This document shows positions 1-8,028 of a stretch of 64,000 bases of DNA, one piece after another. This DNA comes from an uncultured Dorea sp. GTDB taxonomy: Bacteria; Bacillota; Clostridia; Lachnospirales; Lachnospiraceae. Every line of letters starts with the position of its first letter. Position 1 is the first letter of the stretch. The stretch lies in NCBI GenBank assembly GCA_910584095.1, contig CAJTYU010000002.1, forward strand, positions 101,531 to 165,530, given 5' to 3'. A program made the translations under genes and the position numbers. The notes under the pieces are model-generated. The model had not been told where the DNA came from. It made no database searches and was given only the letters and a program-made list of their open reading frames with translations.

Positions 1-2
1 TT

Positions 3-428
3 CCGGCGGATATGAAATTTTTCAGGGAGACTACGAGAGGCAATGTGGTAATTATGGGGAGGAAGACTTTAGAGAGTTTTCCCCAGAGCCAGCCGTTACC
101 GAACCGAGTTAATATTGTGATTACTAAGAATAAGAATTACCGGGTGAAAGGCGCGGTGGCGGTGCATAGCATTGAGGAGGCAATTGCCGAGAGCGGCAGG
201 CATGAGGGCGATGTATATGTAATCGGCGGCGAAAGCATATACCGTTCTATGCTGCAGTATTGCGATACGGCGCTGGTGACGAAGATTGACCATACTTTTG
301 ACGCGGATACGTATTTCCCAAATCTGGACAAGGATTCGGAGTGGGAAATGACAAAAACCAGCGAGGAACAGACTTGCTTTGATCTGGAGTATTACTTTAC
401 GGTTTATAAACGGATTTGTTCATCATAA
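3..428 (+). CDS. folA: Dihydrofolate reductase, 5' end cut by window edge
   Basis: Reduces dihydrofolate to tetrahydrofolate with NADPH in the cytoplasm, feeding thymidylate, purine and methionine synthesis. The reading frame is open to the window edge and begins with the residues PADMKFFRETT, which in DHFRs lie about 20-25 residues after the true start, so roughly the first 20 residues are outside. Visible family marks are the NADPH-binding stretch VIMGRKTLESFP, the IGGESIYRSML segment (the usual GGxxxY motif) and the C-terminal beta strands ending DLEYYFTVYKR. The internal ATG at 12 is a methionine inside the protein, not a start. Whether thyA lies upstream, as is common, cannot be seen. 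Confidence 0.95.
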   Translation, partial: PADMKFFRETTRGNVVIMGRKTLESFPQSQPLPNRVNIVITKNKNYRVKGAVAVHSIEEAIAESGRHEGDVYVIGGESIYRSMLQYCDTALVTKIDHTFDADTYFPNLDKDSEWEMTKTSEEQTCFDLEYYFTVYKRICSS

Positions 429-502
429 AGAGCCGGAGATACAAATACTAACGTCATACTAATGTACTAGAAAAGAAATAAGTGGAGCGTGTGTAGGAAC
501 AG

Positions 503-1753
503 ATGAGGATTTTAACGATTACGGCACAGAAGCCGAACAGTACCGGGAGCGGCGTATATCTAACGGAGCTGGTAAAGGCGTTTGCGGGAGAGGGACACAA
601 ACAGGCGGTGCTTGCAGGCGTTTACCAGGATGATAAGACGGAGTTTCCAGAAGGGGTAGTTTTTTATCCGGTGTATTTTAAGACAGAGGAGCTGCCCTTT
701 CCTATTGCTGGAATGTCGGATGAGATGCCTTATGAGAGCACGATATACGGCCGGATGACAGAAGAAATGGTTGGTCAGTTTGAGCGGGCTTTCAGAAAGG
801 CAGTAAGGAACGCGGCGGCAGATTTTCTGCCGGAGCTTGTGATCTGCCATCATTTATATCTGGTGACTTCCATTGTCAGGGAAGAATTGGCAGACCTTCC
901 GGTATGCGGCTTCTGCCATAATACGGATCTGCGCCAGATGAAAAAGATTTCTTTAAGAAGGGAATATATCCGCAGACAGATACCGAAACTGGGGGCTATC
1001 TTTGCCCTGCATGAGGAACAAAAGAAAGAGATCAGGGATATTTATCCGGTGAAGGAGGAGCAGATAACGGTTGCGGGAACCGGTTATAATTCGGAGATAT
1101 TCTTTTGGAACCGGGAGACAGACGCCCACAGCGCTGCGGGAGAGTCTGGGATGAGGAAGGGGAAGCCTGTGCGGCTGATTTATGCGGGAAAGATTGCAGA
1201 AAAAAAGGGTGTGGCAAGCCTCCTAAAGAGCTTATCCTTTCTGCCGTGGGAAGGTTCCAAACTGGAAGTATATCTGGCGGGAGGGGCTGGCAACAGGGAA
1301 GAATATAATCAGATTCAAAGGCTGGCGGGACAGTGCGGGTATCCGGTGCGGTTTCTGGGGAAGCTGTCTCAGAATGAACTTGCGAAGGAATATAACAAAA
1401 GCGATATCTTTGTGCTTCCCTCCTTTAGCGAGGGCCTTCCGTTAACAGTCATGGAGGCTATGGCTTGCGGCTGCAAAGTGATCGTAACGGATCTGCCGGG
1501 AATCCGGCCGTGGATAGAGGAAAATGTGGCGCACGCGCCGGTTTTCTTTGTGACGCCGCCTAAGATGCAGCATACAGACGAGCCGGAAACAGAGAGCCTT
1601 GAGATCTTTGAAAGGGAGCTGGCCGGAACCATTGAGGCGTGTGCAGATGCACCTTATCCGGGCTATCCGGATCTTGCGAGGGTATCATGGGGGAACATCT
1701 GCAGGCTGGTGCATTGCCGCATGGATAAAATGGATTATCACCGAAAAGAGTAA
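503..1753 (+). CDS. GT4-family glycosyltransferase
   Basis: A 416-residue GT-B-fold glycosyltransferase. The N-terminal half has the acceptor-domain start MRILTITAQKPNSTGSGVYL; the C-terminal half carries the donor domain, with LIYAGKIAEKKGVASLLKSL and the EGLPLTVMEAMACGCKVIV segment containing the E-x7-E pattern typical of retaining GT4 enzymes. No signal peptide or membrane segment is evident, so it acts in the cytoplasm, probably on a cell-envelope or capsule precursor; donor and acceptor cannot be read from sequence. The ribosome-binding site (GGAAC a few bases before ATG) is weak. It stands alone between folA and the ilv leader, not in a polysaccharide cluster. Family call is strong; substrate is unknown. 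Confidence 0.85.
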   Translation: MRILTITAQKPNSTGSGVYLTELVKAFAGEGHKQAVLAGVYQDDKTEFPEGVVFYPVYFKTEELPFPIAGMSDEMPYESTIYGRMTEEMVGQFERAFRKAVRNAAADFLPELVICHHLYLVTSIVREELADLPVCGFCHNTDLRQMKKISLRREYIRRQIPKLGAIFALHEEQKKEIRDIYPVKEEQITVAGTGYNSEIFFWNRETDAHSAAGESGMRKGKPVRLIYAGKIAEKKGVASLLKSLSFLPWEGSKLEVYLAGGAGNREEYNQIQRLAGQCGYPVRFLGKLSQNELAKEYNKSDIFVLPSFSEGLPLTVMEAMACGCKVIVTDLPGIRPWIEENVAHAPVFFVTPPKMQHTDEPETESLEIFERELAGTIEACADAPYPGYPDLARVSWGNICRLVHCRMDKMDYHRKE

Positions 1754-1763
1754 AATTAGACGG

Positions 1764-1793
1764 TTGACAACCAAGCAGGCAATCCTCTATAAT
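1764..1793 (+). promoter_or_regulatory. Promoter of the ilvBN T-box transcript
   Basis: A perfect -35 TTGACA (1764-1769) and perfect -10 TATAAT (1788-1793), 18 bases apart. Transcription should begin near 1800, directly at the start of the T-box leader. Such a consensus promoter fits a gene controlled by attenuation rather than by initiation. Confidence 0.85.
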
Positions 1794-1799
1794 AGTAGC

Positions 1800-2140
1800 A
1801 ATCTTACTATTTCAGACAAATGCAGTGACGAGGAGGAGTACATAGGCAGCCCGAAGCAAAGAGAGAAGATGGAGGGTGCGAATCTTCGAGAGGGTCTTAT
1901 GGAAGTAGCCTCTGAGCGGTGAACCGAACGCGGCGGTATGTCCGGGGAAAGAGATGCGGGACATTTCGTTAGTAGATTTCAACGTGATTCCTACGTTACA
2001 GGGAAGCAGTATTGGGGGAAGGCAGTATGGATTTGGCGGCCGGAAGCCTGTGCTGGCAGAGTGCGGAGAGCAGTCTCCGAAGTTAGGTGGTAACACGGAT
2101 ATCATATCCGCCCTAAGCGTTTTGCTTAGGGCGTTTTTAA
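1800..2140 (+). promoter_or_regulatory. T-box riboswitch leader of ilvBN with intrinsic terminator
   Basis: A tRNA-sensing leader. Stem I marks are present in order: AGTGACGAGGAGGAGTA (1823-1840, with the AGTA loop-E motif), AGAGAG and a GAAGAT/ATCTTC hairpin. The specifier stem CATA (1841-1844) pairs with TATG (1898-1901). The antiterminator T-box is AGGTGGTAACACGG (2084-2097). The terminator is a perfect 10-bp stem (2109-2118 with 2124-2133) followed by five T. Uncharged tRNA would stabilise the antiterminator and let ilvBN be made. The likeliest specifier is GTA (Val) at 1905-1907, placed directly after the specifier stem and followed by a purine; this codon is an inference and could be off by a base or two. 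Confidence 0.9.
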
Positions 2141-2285
2141 ATGCGCGCCCCATGCAGAAGAGGCATGCCGCCGAGGCGGCGAAAGGGGCGCCGGGCAGGG
2201 AGGATGAATCCGCTTTGCTTGATTGCCGCGTATCCGTAAGGATGCGGCAGGAACAGAGACAAAAAAGAAAAGGAGGCAGATATAT

Positions 2286-4007
2286 ATGAGGAAGATCAGC
2301 GGAAATAAGCTGCTTGTTAAGGCGCTTAGGGAAGAGGGCGTAGATACGCTATTCGGCTATCCGGGAGCCTGTACCATCGATATCAGCGACGAGCTGTATA
2401 AGCAGGATTACACAAGAGTGATTCTGCCGAGGCAGGAGGTGGCCTTGGTGCATGAGGCGGACGCCTATGCAAGATCTACAGGAAAGGTCGGCGTGTGTCT
2501 GGTAACCAGCGGCCCGGGAGCGACCAATTTGGTGACTGGGCTTGCAACGGCTTATTATGATAGCGTGCCTCTGGTATGCTTTACCGGGCAGGTGGCGAGA
2601 CATCTGATTGGAAACGATGCATTTCAGGAGGTAGATATCGTAGGGATTACCAGAAGCATTACCAAATATGGGGTAACCGTGCGGGACAGAAAGGATCTGG
2701 GACGGATCGTCAAGGAAGCCTTTTACATTGCCAGAACCGGAAGGCCGGGGCCGGTGCTGATCGATCTTCCCAAAGACGTGATGGCGGAGCATGGAGATGC
2801 GGAGTATCCTTCAGAGGTTAATATCAGAGGATATAAACCGAATACCATCGCTCATGTCGGGCAGCTTAAGCGTGCGATTAAGATGCTGAATAAGGCAAAG
2901 CGGCCGCTGTTTTTGATCGGCGGCGGCGTAAATATTGCGAATGCCAGAGAAGAATTTACCGAGCTGGTAAGAATTACGAATGTACCGGTGGTAACGACGG
3001 TTATGGGGCGCGGGGCGATCGCCACAAACCATCCGCTGTATATTGGTAATCTGGGAATGCACGGCGCTTATGCCTGCAATATGGCGGTGAGCGAATGTGA
3101 TATTTTATTTTCGATCGGAACCAGATTCAACGACCGGATTACGGGCAAGCTTCATTCCTTTGCGCCAAAGGCGAAGATTATTCATATCGATATCGATACC
3201 GCGGCTATTTCCAAAAATGTACAGGTGGATGTGCCGATTGTTGCCGATGCAAGGGATGCGATTACCCGGATGCTGGAGTATGTGGAGCCTCTGAATACGG
3301 AAAAATGGGTGGGCCGGATTCAGGAATGGAAGGATGAACACCCGCTTGCCATGCGGGAGAAGCCGGTTATGACGCCGAAAGATGTCATCGATACCATTAA
3401 TCGGATGTTTGATGAAGCGGTGATCGTTACGGATGTGGGCCAGCATCAGATGTTTGCGTCGCAGTTCGCGGAGATTACGCCGAAGAAGAAGCTTCTGATG
3501 TCCGGGGGATTGGGAACCATGGGCTACGGCCTGCCGGGCGCGATCGGCGCGAAGCTTGGGAATCCGGATATCCCGGTTATCTCCATTTCCGGCGACGGCG
3601 GTATGCAGATGAATATTCAGGAGCTTGCGACGGCTGTGTTAGAGGAACTGCCGATCATTTCCTGCATTTTTAACAATAATAATCTGGGAATGGTGCGCCA
3701 GTGGCAGAAGCTGTTCTATGGAAAACGGTATTCCATGACCTGCCTCCATTCCGGCGCGGCCTGCCGGGGGAAATGCGGCGAGGTGGAATGCCCGCCGTAT
3801 ACGCCTGACTTTATCAAACTGGCGGAGAGCTACGGAGCGAAGGGAATCCGGATTACGAAAAAGGAAGAGATCGAACCGGCTTTCCGGGAGGCAATGGCAA
3901 GCGTTAAGACGCCGTATATCTTGGAATTTGAGATCGACCCGGAGGATTTGGTGTATCCGATGATCGAGCCGGGCGGGACCTTACAGGATCTGATTATGGA
4001 CTGCTAG
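2286..4007 (+). CDS. ilvB: Acetolactate synthase, large catalytic subunit
   Basis: ThDP-, Mg- and FAD-dependent enzyme that condenses two pyruvates to acetolactate (valine/leucine branch) or pyruvate with 2-oxobutyrate (isoleucine branch). The ATG at 2286 follows AGGAGG by 8 bases and gives 573 residues; the longer frame from 2223 has no good ribosome-binding site. The catalytic Glu is E51 in LPRQEVALVHEADAYAR; the ThDP/Mg motif is SISGDGGMQMNIQELATA. An unusual cysteine-rich insert (C486, C493, C497, C502) lies just after the WQKLFYGKRYS segment, where most AHAS enzymes have a short direct link to the PDF(V/I)KLAE helix. Its partner subunit follows at once, and expression is under the upstream T-box. 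Confidence 0.95.
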   Translation: MRKISGNKLLVKALREEGVDTLFGYPGACTIDISDELYKQDYTRVILPRQEVALVHEADAYARSTGKVGVCLVTSGPGATNLVTGLATAYYDSVPLVCFTGQVARHLIGNDAFQEVDIVGITRSITKYGVTVRDRKDLGRIVKEAFYIARTGRPGPVLIDLPKDVMAEHGDAEYPSEVNIRGYKPNTIAHVGQLKRAIKMLNKAKRPLFLIGGGVNIANAREEFTELVRITNVPVVTTVMGRGAIATNHPLYIGNLGMHGAYACNMAVSECDILFSIGTRFNDRITGKLHSFAPKAKIIHIDIDTAAISKNVQVDVPIVADARDAITRMLEYVEPLNTEKWVGRIQEWKDEHPLAMREKPVMTPKDVIDTINRMFDEAVIVTDVGQHQMFASQFAEITPKKKLLMSGGLGTMGYGLPGAIGAKLGNPDIPVISISGDGGMQMNIQELATAVLEELPIISCIFNNNNLGMVRQWQKLFYGKRYSMTCLHSGAACRGKCGEVECPPYTPDFIKLAESYGAKGIRITKKEEIEPAFREAMASVKTPYILEFEIDPEDLVYPMIEPGGTLQDLIMDC

Positions 4008-4022
4008 AAGGGAGTGTATAAA

Positions 4023-4535
4023 ATGAATCACAATGGTATGAAAAAGAGATGGATTTCCCTGTATGTGGAAAATCAGGTGGGCGTGCTCTCCAAGATTTCG
4101 GGACTGTTTTCCGGAAAGTCCTATAATCTGGACAGCCTGACGGTGGGAACCACGGAGGATCCTACGGTTTCAAGGATGACCATAGCGACGGTCAGCGACG
4201 ACGAGACCTTTGAGCAGATCAAAAAGCAGTTAAACCGTCTGGTAGAGGTGATCAAGGTCATTGATTTTACCGATGTGTTTGTGAGAATGAAGGAGATCAT
4301 GTATGTGAAGGTGAGAAGGTGCAGCGCGTCGGATAAGACAGAGCTGTTCCAGATCGCGGAGACCTTCAAGGCCAAGGTCATTGATTACGGCAGGGACAGC
4401 CTGCTGCTGGAATTTGTGCAGACAGCCACCAAGAACGACGCGGTGGTGAAGCTGATGAAGGAAGAATTCAAAAGCATCGAGGTGGTGCGCGGCGGAAGCG
4501 TGGGGATCGAGTCCATCAGTTTTATGGAGCGGTAA
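4023..4535 (+). CDS. ilvN: Acetolactate synthase, small regulatory subunit
   Basis: Regulatory subunit that binds IlvB, raises its activity and confers valine feedback inhibition. The N-terminal ACT domain starts RWISLYVENQVGVLSKISGLF and includes NLDSLTVGTTEDPTVSRMTI; the C-terminal ALS_ss_C domain runs from about residue 80 with VRRCSASDKTELFQIAETFKAKVIDYG. The ATG at 4023 is preferred: AGAAGGGAG lies about 8 bases before it, whereas a GTG at 4014 sits inside that ribosome-binding site. The gene begins only 15 bases after ilvB, so the two are co-transcribed and made in matched amounts. Length (170 residues) is normal for the family. Confidence 0.93.
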   Translation: MNHNGMKKRWISLYVENQVGVLSKISGLFSGKSYNLDSLTVGTTEDPTVSRMTIATVSDDETFEQIKKQLNRLVEVIKVIDFTDVFVRMKEIMYVKVRRCSASDKTELFQIAETFKAKVIDYGRDSLLLEFVQTATKNDAVVKLMKEEFKSIEVVRGGSVGIESISFMER

Positions 4536-4598
4536 ATAAGTTTCATCTGTGAGAAAGGAAGCCGTCTGCTGCGTAAGTTTGGATATGTGACGATATGG

Positions 4599-4629
4599 AT
4601 GCGGGCATCTCTGAGGGGACTGCCTGCAT
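4599..4629 (+). terminator. Weak hairpin between ilvN and the convergent AraC gene
   Basis: ATGCGGGCA (4599-4607) pairs with TGCCTGCAT (4621-4629) including one G-T pair, loop of 13. No clear T tract follows on either strand, so termination is only a guess from its position between two convergent genes. Confidence 0.3.
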
Positions 4630-4631
4630 TC

Positions 4632-5144
4632 TCATGTCTGCGTATTAAGCTTCTGGGAGTTTTTTTGCGCTGCGGCGCGGTATTCTCCCGGCGTACTGCC
4701 TGTCAGCAGCTTGAATTGTCTGGAAAAGTAGCTGGGGCTTTGGAATCCGCAGCTCAGGGCGATTTCTGTCACTGAAGAGCCGGTGCTGGTAAGGAGGCCG
4801 GCGGCGGTAAAGATTCTGCGTCTCTGCACAAATTCCATGGGCCTGTAATGCAGATACCGGCGGAAAATGCGCTGGCACTCTCTTGGGCAGATACTGGCGG
4901 CGTCTGCAATGTCTTTTACGGTCATGGGGTTACCAAGATTCCCATCAATATATGCCAGCATCTGCTTTACCCGCAGTTTGGGTATGGCGGCTATGTCCCG
5001 GGGCGGCAGGAGAAGGCTCCTGTCTTTGACAAAAAGAAGGATCTCTGACAGCGCGTCCCGGACTTTAAATTCATAGCCCGGCTTCTCGTCTTTACAGGCG
5101 GAAAAGGCCCGGTCAATTTGGATAAAATTGGGATTTCTGATCAT
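4632..5144 (-). CDS. AraC-family DNA-binding protein lacking the N-terminal sensor domain
   Basis: A 170-residue protein whose C-terminal ~100 residues are a complete AraC/XylS double helix-turn-helix: first HTH in MTVKDIADAASICPRECQRIF, second in VTEIALSCGFQSPSYFSRQFK, followed by the conserved TGSTPGEYR. The first ~60 residues (ACKDEKPGYEFKVRDALSEILLF) resemble the linker helices that usually sit between an N-terminal cupin sensor domain and the HTHs. Typical members are 270-300 residues, so about 110-130 residues of cupin are missing. No remnant of a cupin is evident in the 134 bases upstream. It is divergent from the MATE gene, so regulation of that pump is an inference from position only. 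Confidence 0.8.
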   Translation of the reverse strand: MIRNPNFIQIDRAFSACKDEKPGYEFKVRDALSEILLFVKDRSLLLPPRDIAAIPKLRVKQMLAYIDGNLGNPMTVKDIADAASICPRECQRIFRRYLHYRPMEFVQRRRIFTAAGLLTSTGSSVTEIALSCGFQSPSYFSRQFKLLTGSTPGEYRAAAQKNSQKLNTQT

Positions 5145-5240
5145 AAGATCCCTTCTTTGTCGTTTTTCTTATAGTATACGCCGTTTTTTTGAAAGCGGCA
5201 ATGAGAAAGTTCCGATATAATAAAAATTCAGAAAGGAAGC

Positions 5241-5267
5241 GTTACTGAGAACGTAGTGAACAGTAAC
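5241..5267 (+). repeat. Dyad in the MATE leader beside its ribosome-binding site
   Basis: GTTACTG (5241-5247) and CAGTAAC (5261-5267) form a perfect 7-bp inverted repeat with a 13-base loop, ending one base before the AAGGAGG of the next gene. It could be an operator or an mRNA hairpin affecting translation; nothing in the sequence decides. Confidence 0.45.
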
Positions 5268-5278
5268 AAGGAGGTACC

Positions 5279-6658
5279 ATGATGCAGAAAATGGGAAAAG
5301 CACGCATGTTGGATATGACGGCAGGAAGCCCTGCGGGGCTGCTTCTTAAGTTTTCCCTGCCGTTGTTTCTGGGGAATCTCTTACAGCAGTTCTATAATCT
5401 GGCGGATACGTCCATTGCGGGACATATGCTGGGAGATCAGGCGCTGGCGGAGATTGGGGCTACTACGGCTCTATATGGGCTTATCATTAATTTTGCTATC
5501 GGCTTAACAAATGGGTTTGCCTTGACGGTCAGCCGGAATTTCGGCGCCGGGAACCAGAAGGGGATAAAGGATGCGGCCTGCTGGATGGTATGCCTTTCTG
5601 CGGTTTCTGGAATTGTTCTTACAGTCGGATTTCTGCTAGTTAGGAAAGAACTTCCGACTCTGCTCCAGATACCGGAGGAAACGGCGGAGGGGGCGTTATG
5701 TTATCTCACTGTGCTGCTGGCGGGGGTTCCGCTAACGATGGCGTACAATCTGGAGGCCAGCCTTTTGAGGGCGGTGGGAAACAGCGTTACCCCATTGCTG
5801 TTTCTTCTGTTCAGCAGCGGGCTGAACATTATGCTGGATATCTGCTTTATGGGGCCTCTGGGCATGGGAGTACAGGGCGCGGCGGCCGCTACGGCGCTGG
5901 CGCAGGGAACCAGCGCCGCCCTAGGGCTGTTTTATATTGTCAGGAATTACCCGGAACTCCGGTTTACCAAAAAAGAATTAAAGGCCGGAGCCAGATTTGT
6001 GATGGAAATGTTCTGGACGGGGCTTAGCATGGCTCTGATGCTTACGATTTATAATATCGGCAGCGTGATTCTCCAGAGCAGTATCAATGCTTTGGGAAGC
6101 GTATATATTGCCGCGCAGGTGGGAGGCCGCCGGCTGGCGGAGTTCTTCTATCTTCCGGGACTCGCGCTGGGAACGGCAATCGCCACTTATTCCAGCCAGA
6201 ATTATGGGGCCGGATGCAGGCGGCGGATCGTAGAAGGTGTAAAAGCATCGTTTCTCCTGTACGGAATCTGGTGGGCGGCTGCCATGGCGCTTGCGTTTTC
6301 CATTGCTCCGGCGGCAGTGCGGTTGATTACCGGGACCGACAGCCGGGAAGTAGTTCGGAGCGCCGTGCTGTATGTCCATGTCAGCATTCCGGTGGTTTTG
6401 CCGATGGCGGCGTTAGTTATTCTGAGAAATATGATGCAGGGAATCCAGCGCCGGATAGCGCCGCTTTTGTGCAGCGGGTTAGAACTTGCCGGAAAGGTGG
6501 TATTTGCTTTGTGGGCAGTTCCGGCGTGGGGGTATCCCGCGGTCTGCGTATGCGAACCGGTAACATGGGTGGTCTGTTTTCTGTTCATTTCCGGCGCGGT
6601 ATTTTTATGCCGGCAGGAATTTCTGGATGAGGAGAGGCCGGCTCTGTCAAGAGACTGA
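5279..6658 (+). CDS. MATE-family multidrug efflux transporter
   Basis: A 459-residue, twelve-helix integral membrane protein of the MATE family, expected to export cationic drugs or metabolites in exchange for Na+ or H+. Diagnostic is the start of the first repeat (PAGLLLKFSLPLFLGNLLQQFYNLADTSIAG) and the second-repeat match (SMALMLTIYNIGSVILQSSINALG), plus PLLFLLFSSGLNIMLDICFM. The ATG at 5279 lies 5-7 bases after AAGGAGG. It is divergent from the truncated AraC gene and ends before the ilvE promoter. A second, distinct MATE gene lies near 26 kb. Substrate cannot be deduced. Confidence 0.92.
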   Translation: MMQKMGKARMLDMTAGSPAGLLLKFSLPLFLGNLLQQFYNLADTSIAGHMLGDQALAEIGATTALYGLIINFAIGLTNGFALTVSRNFGAGNQKGIKDAACWMVCLSAVSGIVLTVGFLLVRKELPTLLQIPEETAEGALCYLTVLLAGVPLTMAYNLEASLLRAVGNSVTPLLFLLFSSGLNIMLDICFMGPLGMGVQGAAAATALAQGTSAALGLFYIVRNYPELRFTKKELKAGARFVMEMFWTGLSMALMLTIYNIGSVILQSSINALGSVYIAAQVGGRRLAEFFYLPGLALGTAIATYSSQNYGAGCRRRIVEGVKASFLLYGIWWAAAMALAFSIAPAAVRLITGTDSREVVRSAVLYVHVSIPVVLPMAALVILRNMMQGIQRRIAPLLCSGLELAGKVVFALWAVPAWGYPAVCVCEPVTWVVCFLFISGAVFLCRQEFLDEERPALSRD

Positions 6659-6661
6659 AAA

Positions 6662-6676
6662 AGCTTTCTGAAAAAA
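6662..6676 (+). promoter_or_regulatory. Possible CodY box upstream of ilvE
   Basis: AGCTTTCTGAAAAAA matches 11 of 15 positions of the Firmicutes CodY consensus AATTTTCWGAAAATT and lies just upstream of the ilvE -35. CodY repression of ilv genes by branched-chain amino acids is established in related bacteria; its role here is inference. Confidence 0.3.
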
Positions 6677-6677
6677 T

Positions 6678-6717
6678 AGAGCGCGCTCTTGATTTTGATT
6701 TATGAACGTATTATAAT
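6678..6717 (+). promoter_or_regulatory. ilvE promoter with adjoining 12-bp palindrome
   Basis: A -35 TTGATT (6689-6694) and a perfect -10 TATAAT (6712-6717) are spaced 17 bases apart. The perfect palindrome AGAGCGCGCTCT (6678-6689) abuts the -35, a typical place for an operator. Confidence 0.65.
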
Positions 6718-6762
6718 AGGCTCATGTTGAACAGACGCCAGAGAATAAAGGAGTGAACAATC

Positions 6763-7788
6763 ATGGAAAAGAAAAATATCGACTGGTCTAACATTGGATT
6801 TGGTTATATGGAGACCGATAAAAGGTATGTGGCGTATTATAAAGAAGGCGCATGGGGAGAGGGCGCTCTTACTGAGGATGCCAATATTACCATGAACGAG
6901 TGCGCATGTGTTCTGCAGTACGCGCAGACATGCTTTGAGGGATTAAAAGCATATACGACGGAAAAGGGAGATATTGTAACCTTCCGCCCGGATCTGAACG
7001 CGGAGAGAATGATCGATACGGCGAAACGTCTGGAGATGCCGCCGATATCCAAGGAGCAGTTCTTAGAAGCGGTGAGACAGGTAGTGGAGGCAAATGCGGC
7101 GTACGTGCCGCCTTACGGTTCCGGAGCGACTTTATATCTTCGTCCCTATATGTTCGGAAGTAATTCCGTGATTGGCGTGAAACCGGCGGACGAGTATCAG
7201 TTCCGTCTGTTCTGTACGCCGGTAGGGCCGTATTTTAAGGGCGGCGCGAAGCCGATTACTATTCGTGTCTGTGATTTTGACCGTGCGGCTCCTAATGGAA
7301 CCGGACATGTGAAGGCGGGGCTTAACTATGCCATGAGTCTCCATGCGATTGTGGACGCCCATAATCAGGGGTATGATGAGAATATGTATCTGGATGCGGC
7401 AACCAGAACTAAGGTAGAGGAAACGGGCGGAGCGAACTTTTTGTTTGTGACAAAGGACGGCAAGGTGGTAACGCCGAAGTCGAATACGATCCTTCCGTCG
7501 ATTACCAGACGTTCCCTGATGTATGTGGCGAAGGAGTATCTGGGACTTGAGGTAGAGGAGAGAGAGGTACTGTTAAGCGAGGTTTCCGAGTTCGCAGAGT
7601 GCGGCCTGTGCGGAACGGCGGCGGTTATTTCACCGGTGGGCAAAGTCGTAGACCACGGCAGGGATATCTGCTTCCCAAGCGGAATGAACGAGATGGGGCC
7701 TGTGACAAAGAAGCTGTATGATACGCTGACAGGCATCCAGATGGGCAGGATTGACGCGCCGGAGGGCTGGATTTATAAGATCTGCTAG
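6763..7788 (+). CDS. ilvE: Branched-chain amino-acid aminotransferase
   Basis: PLP-dependent class IV aminotransferase for the last step of valine, leucine and isoleucine synthesis, and the first step of their breakdown, using glutamate/2-oxoglutarate. The PLP lysine is K184 in APNGTGHVKAGLNYAMSL; downstream TKVEETGGANFLFV and the GTAAVISPVG loop match the BCAT type II family, and 341 residues is the usual size. The ATG follows AAGGAG by about 9 bases. It has its own promoter but completes the pathway begun by ilvBN 2.2 kb upstream; ilvC and ilvD are not in the window. Confidence 0.95.
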   Translation: MEKKNIDWSNIGFGYMETDKRYVAYYKEGAWGEGALTEDANITMNECACVLQYAQTCFEGLKAYTTEKGDIVTFRPDLNAERMIDTAKRLEMPPISKEQFLEAVRQVVEANAAYVPPYGSGATLYLRPYMFGSNSVIGVKPADEYQFRLFCTPVGPYFKGGAKPITIRVCDFDRAAPNGTGHVKAGLNYAMSLHAIVDAHNQGYDENMYLDAATRTKVEETGGANFLFVTKDGKVVTPKSNTILPSITRRSLMYVAKEYLGLEVEEREVLLSEVSEFAECGLCGTAAVISPVGKVVDHGRDICFPSGMNEMGPVTKKLYDTLTGIQMGRIDAPEGWIYKIC

Positions 7789-7856
7789 TACAATGAAATA
7801 GGCAGCCAAAGCAGGTGGATTTTGGAAGTGAACGGATATATCATAATATTCTGTCT

Positions 7857-7887
7857 GCAGCTGCGCCTATGACGGCGGCGCAGCTGC
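7857..7887 (+). terminator. Strong hairpin after ilvE
   Basis: GCAGCTGCGCC (7857-7867) and GGCGCAGCTGC (7877-7887) are perfect complements, 11 bp with a 9-base loop. The bases after it (TGAACCAGATATTTTCTTT) are only partly T-rich, so it may terminate poorly or mainly protect the ilvE mRNA 3' end. Confidence 0.55.
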
Positions 7888-8028
7888 TGAACCAGATATT
7901 TTCTTTGAAACAGCGGCGCAGTATGTTAAAATTAAAAATATCAAAATCCTTTATCTGTAAGCGGCAAAGGGAATTTTGACGATATAACATACAGATTGTG
8001 GGAAGCGGTAAGAAAGGAAGGTATGGAA

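Noticed and set aside
2140..2285. Short coding frame between the T-box terminator and ilvB
   Set aside because: No ribosome-binding site and GC-rich repetitive sequence; it is leader RNA read through when the terminator is not formed.
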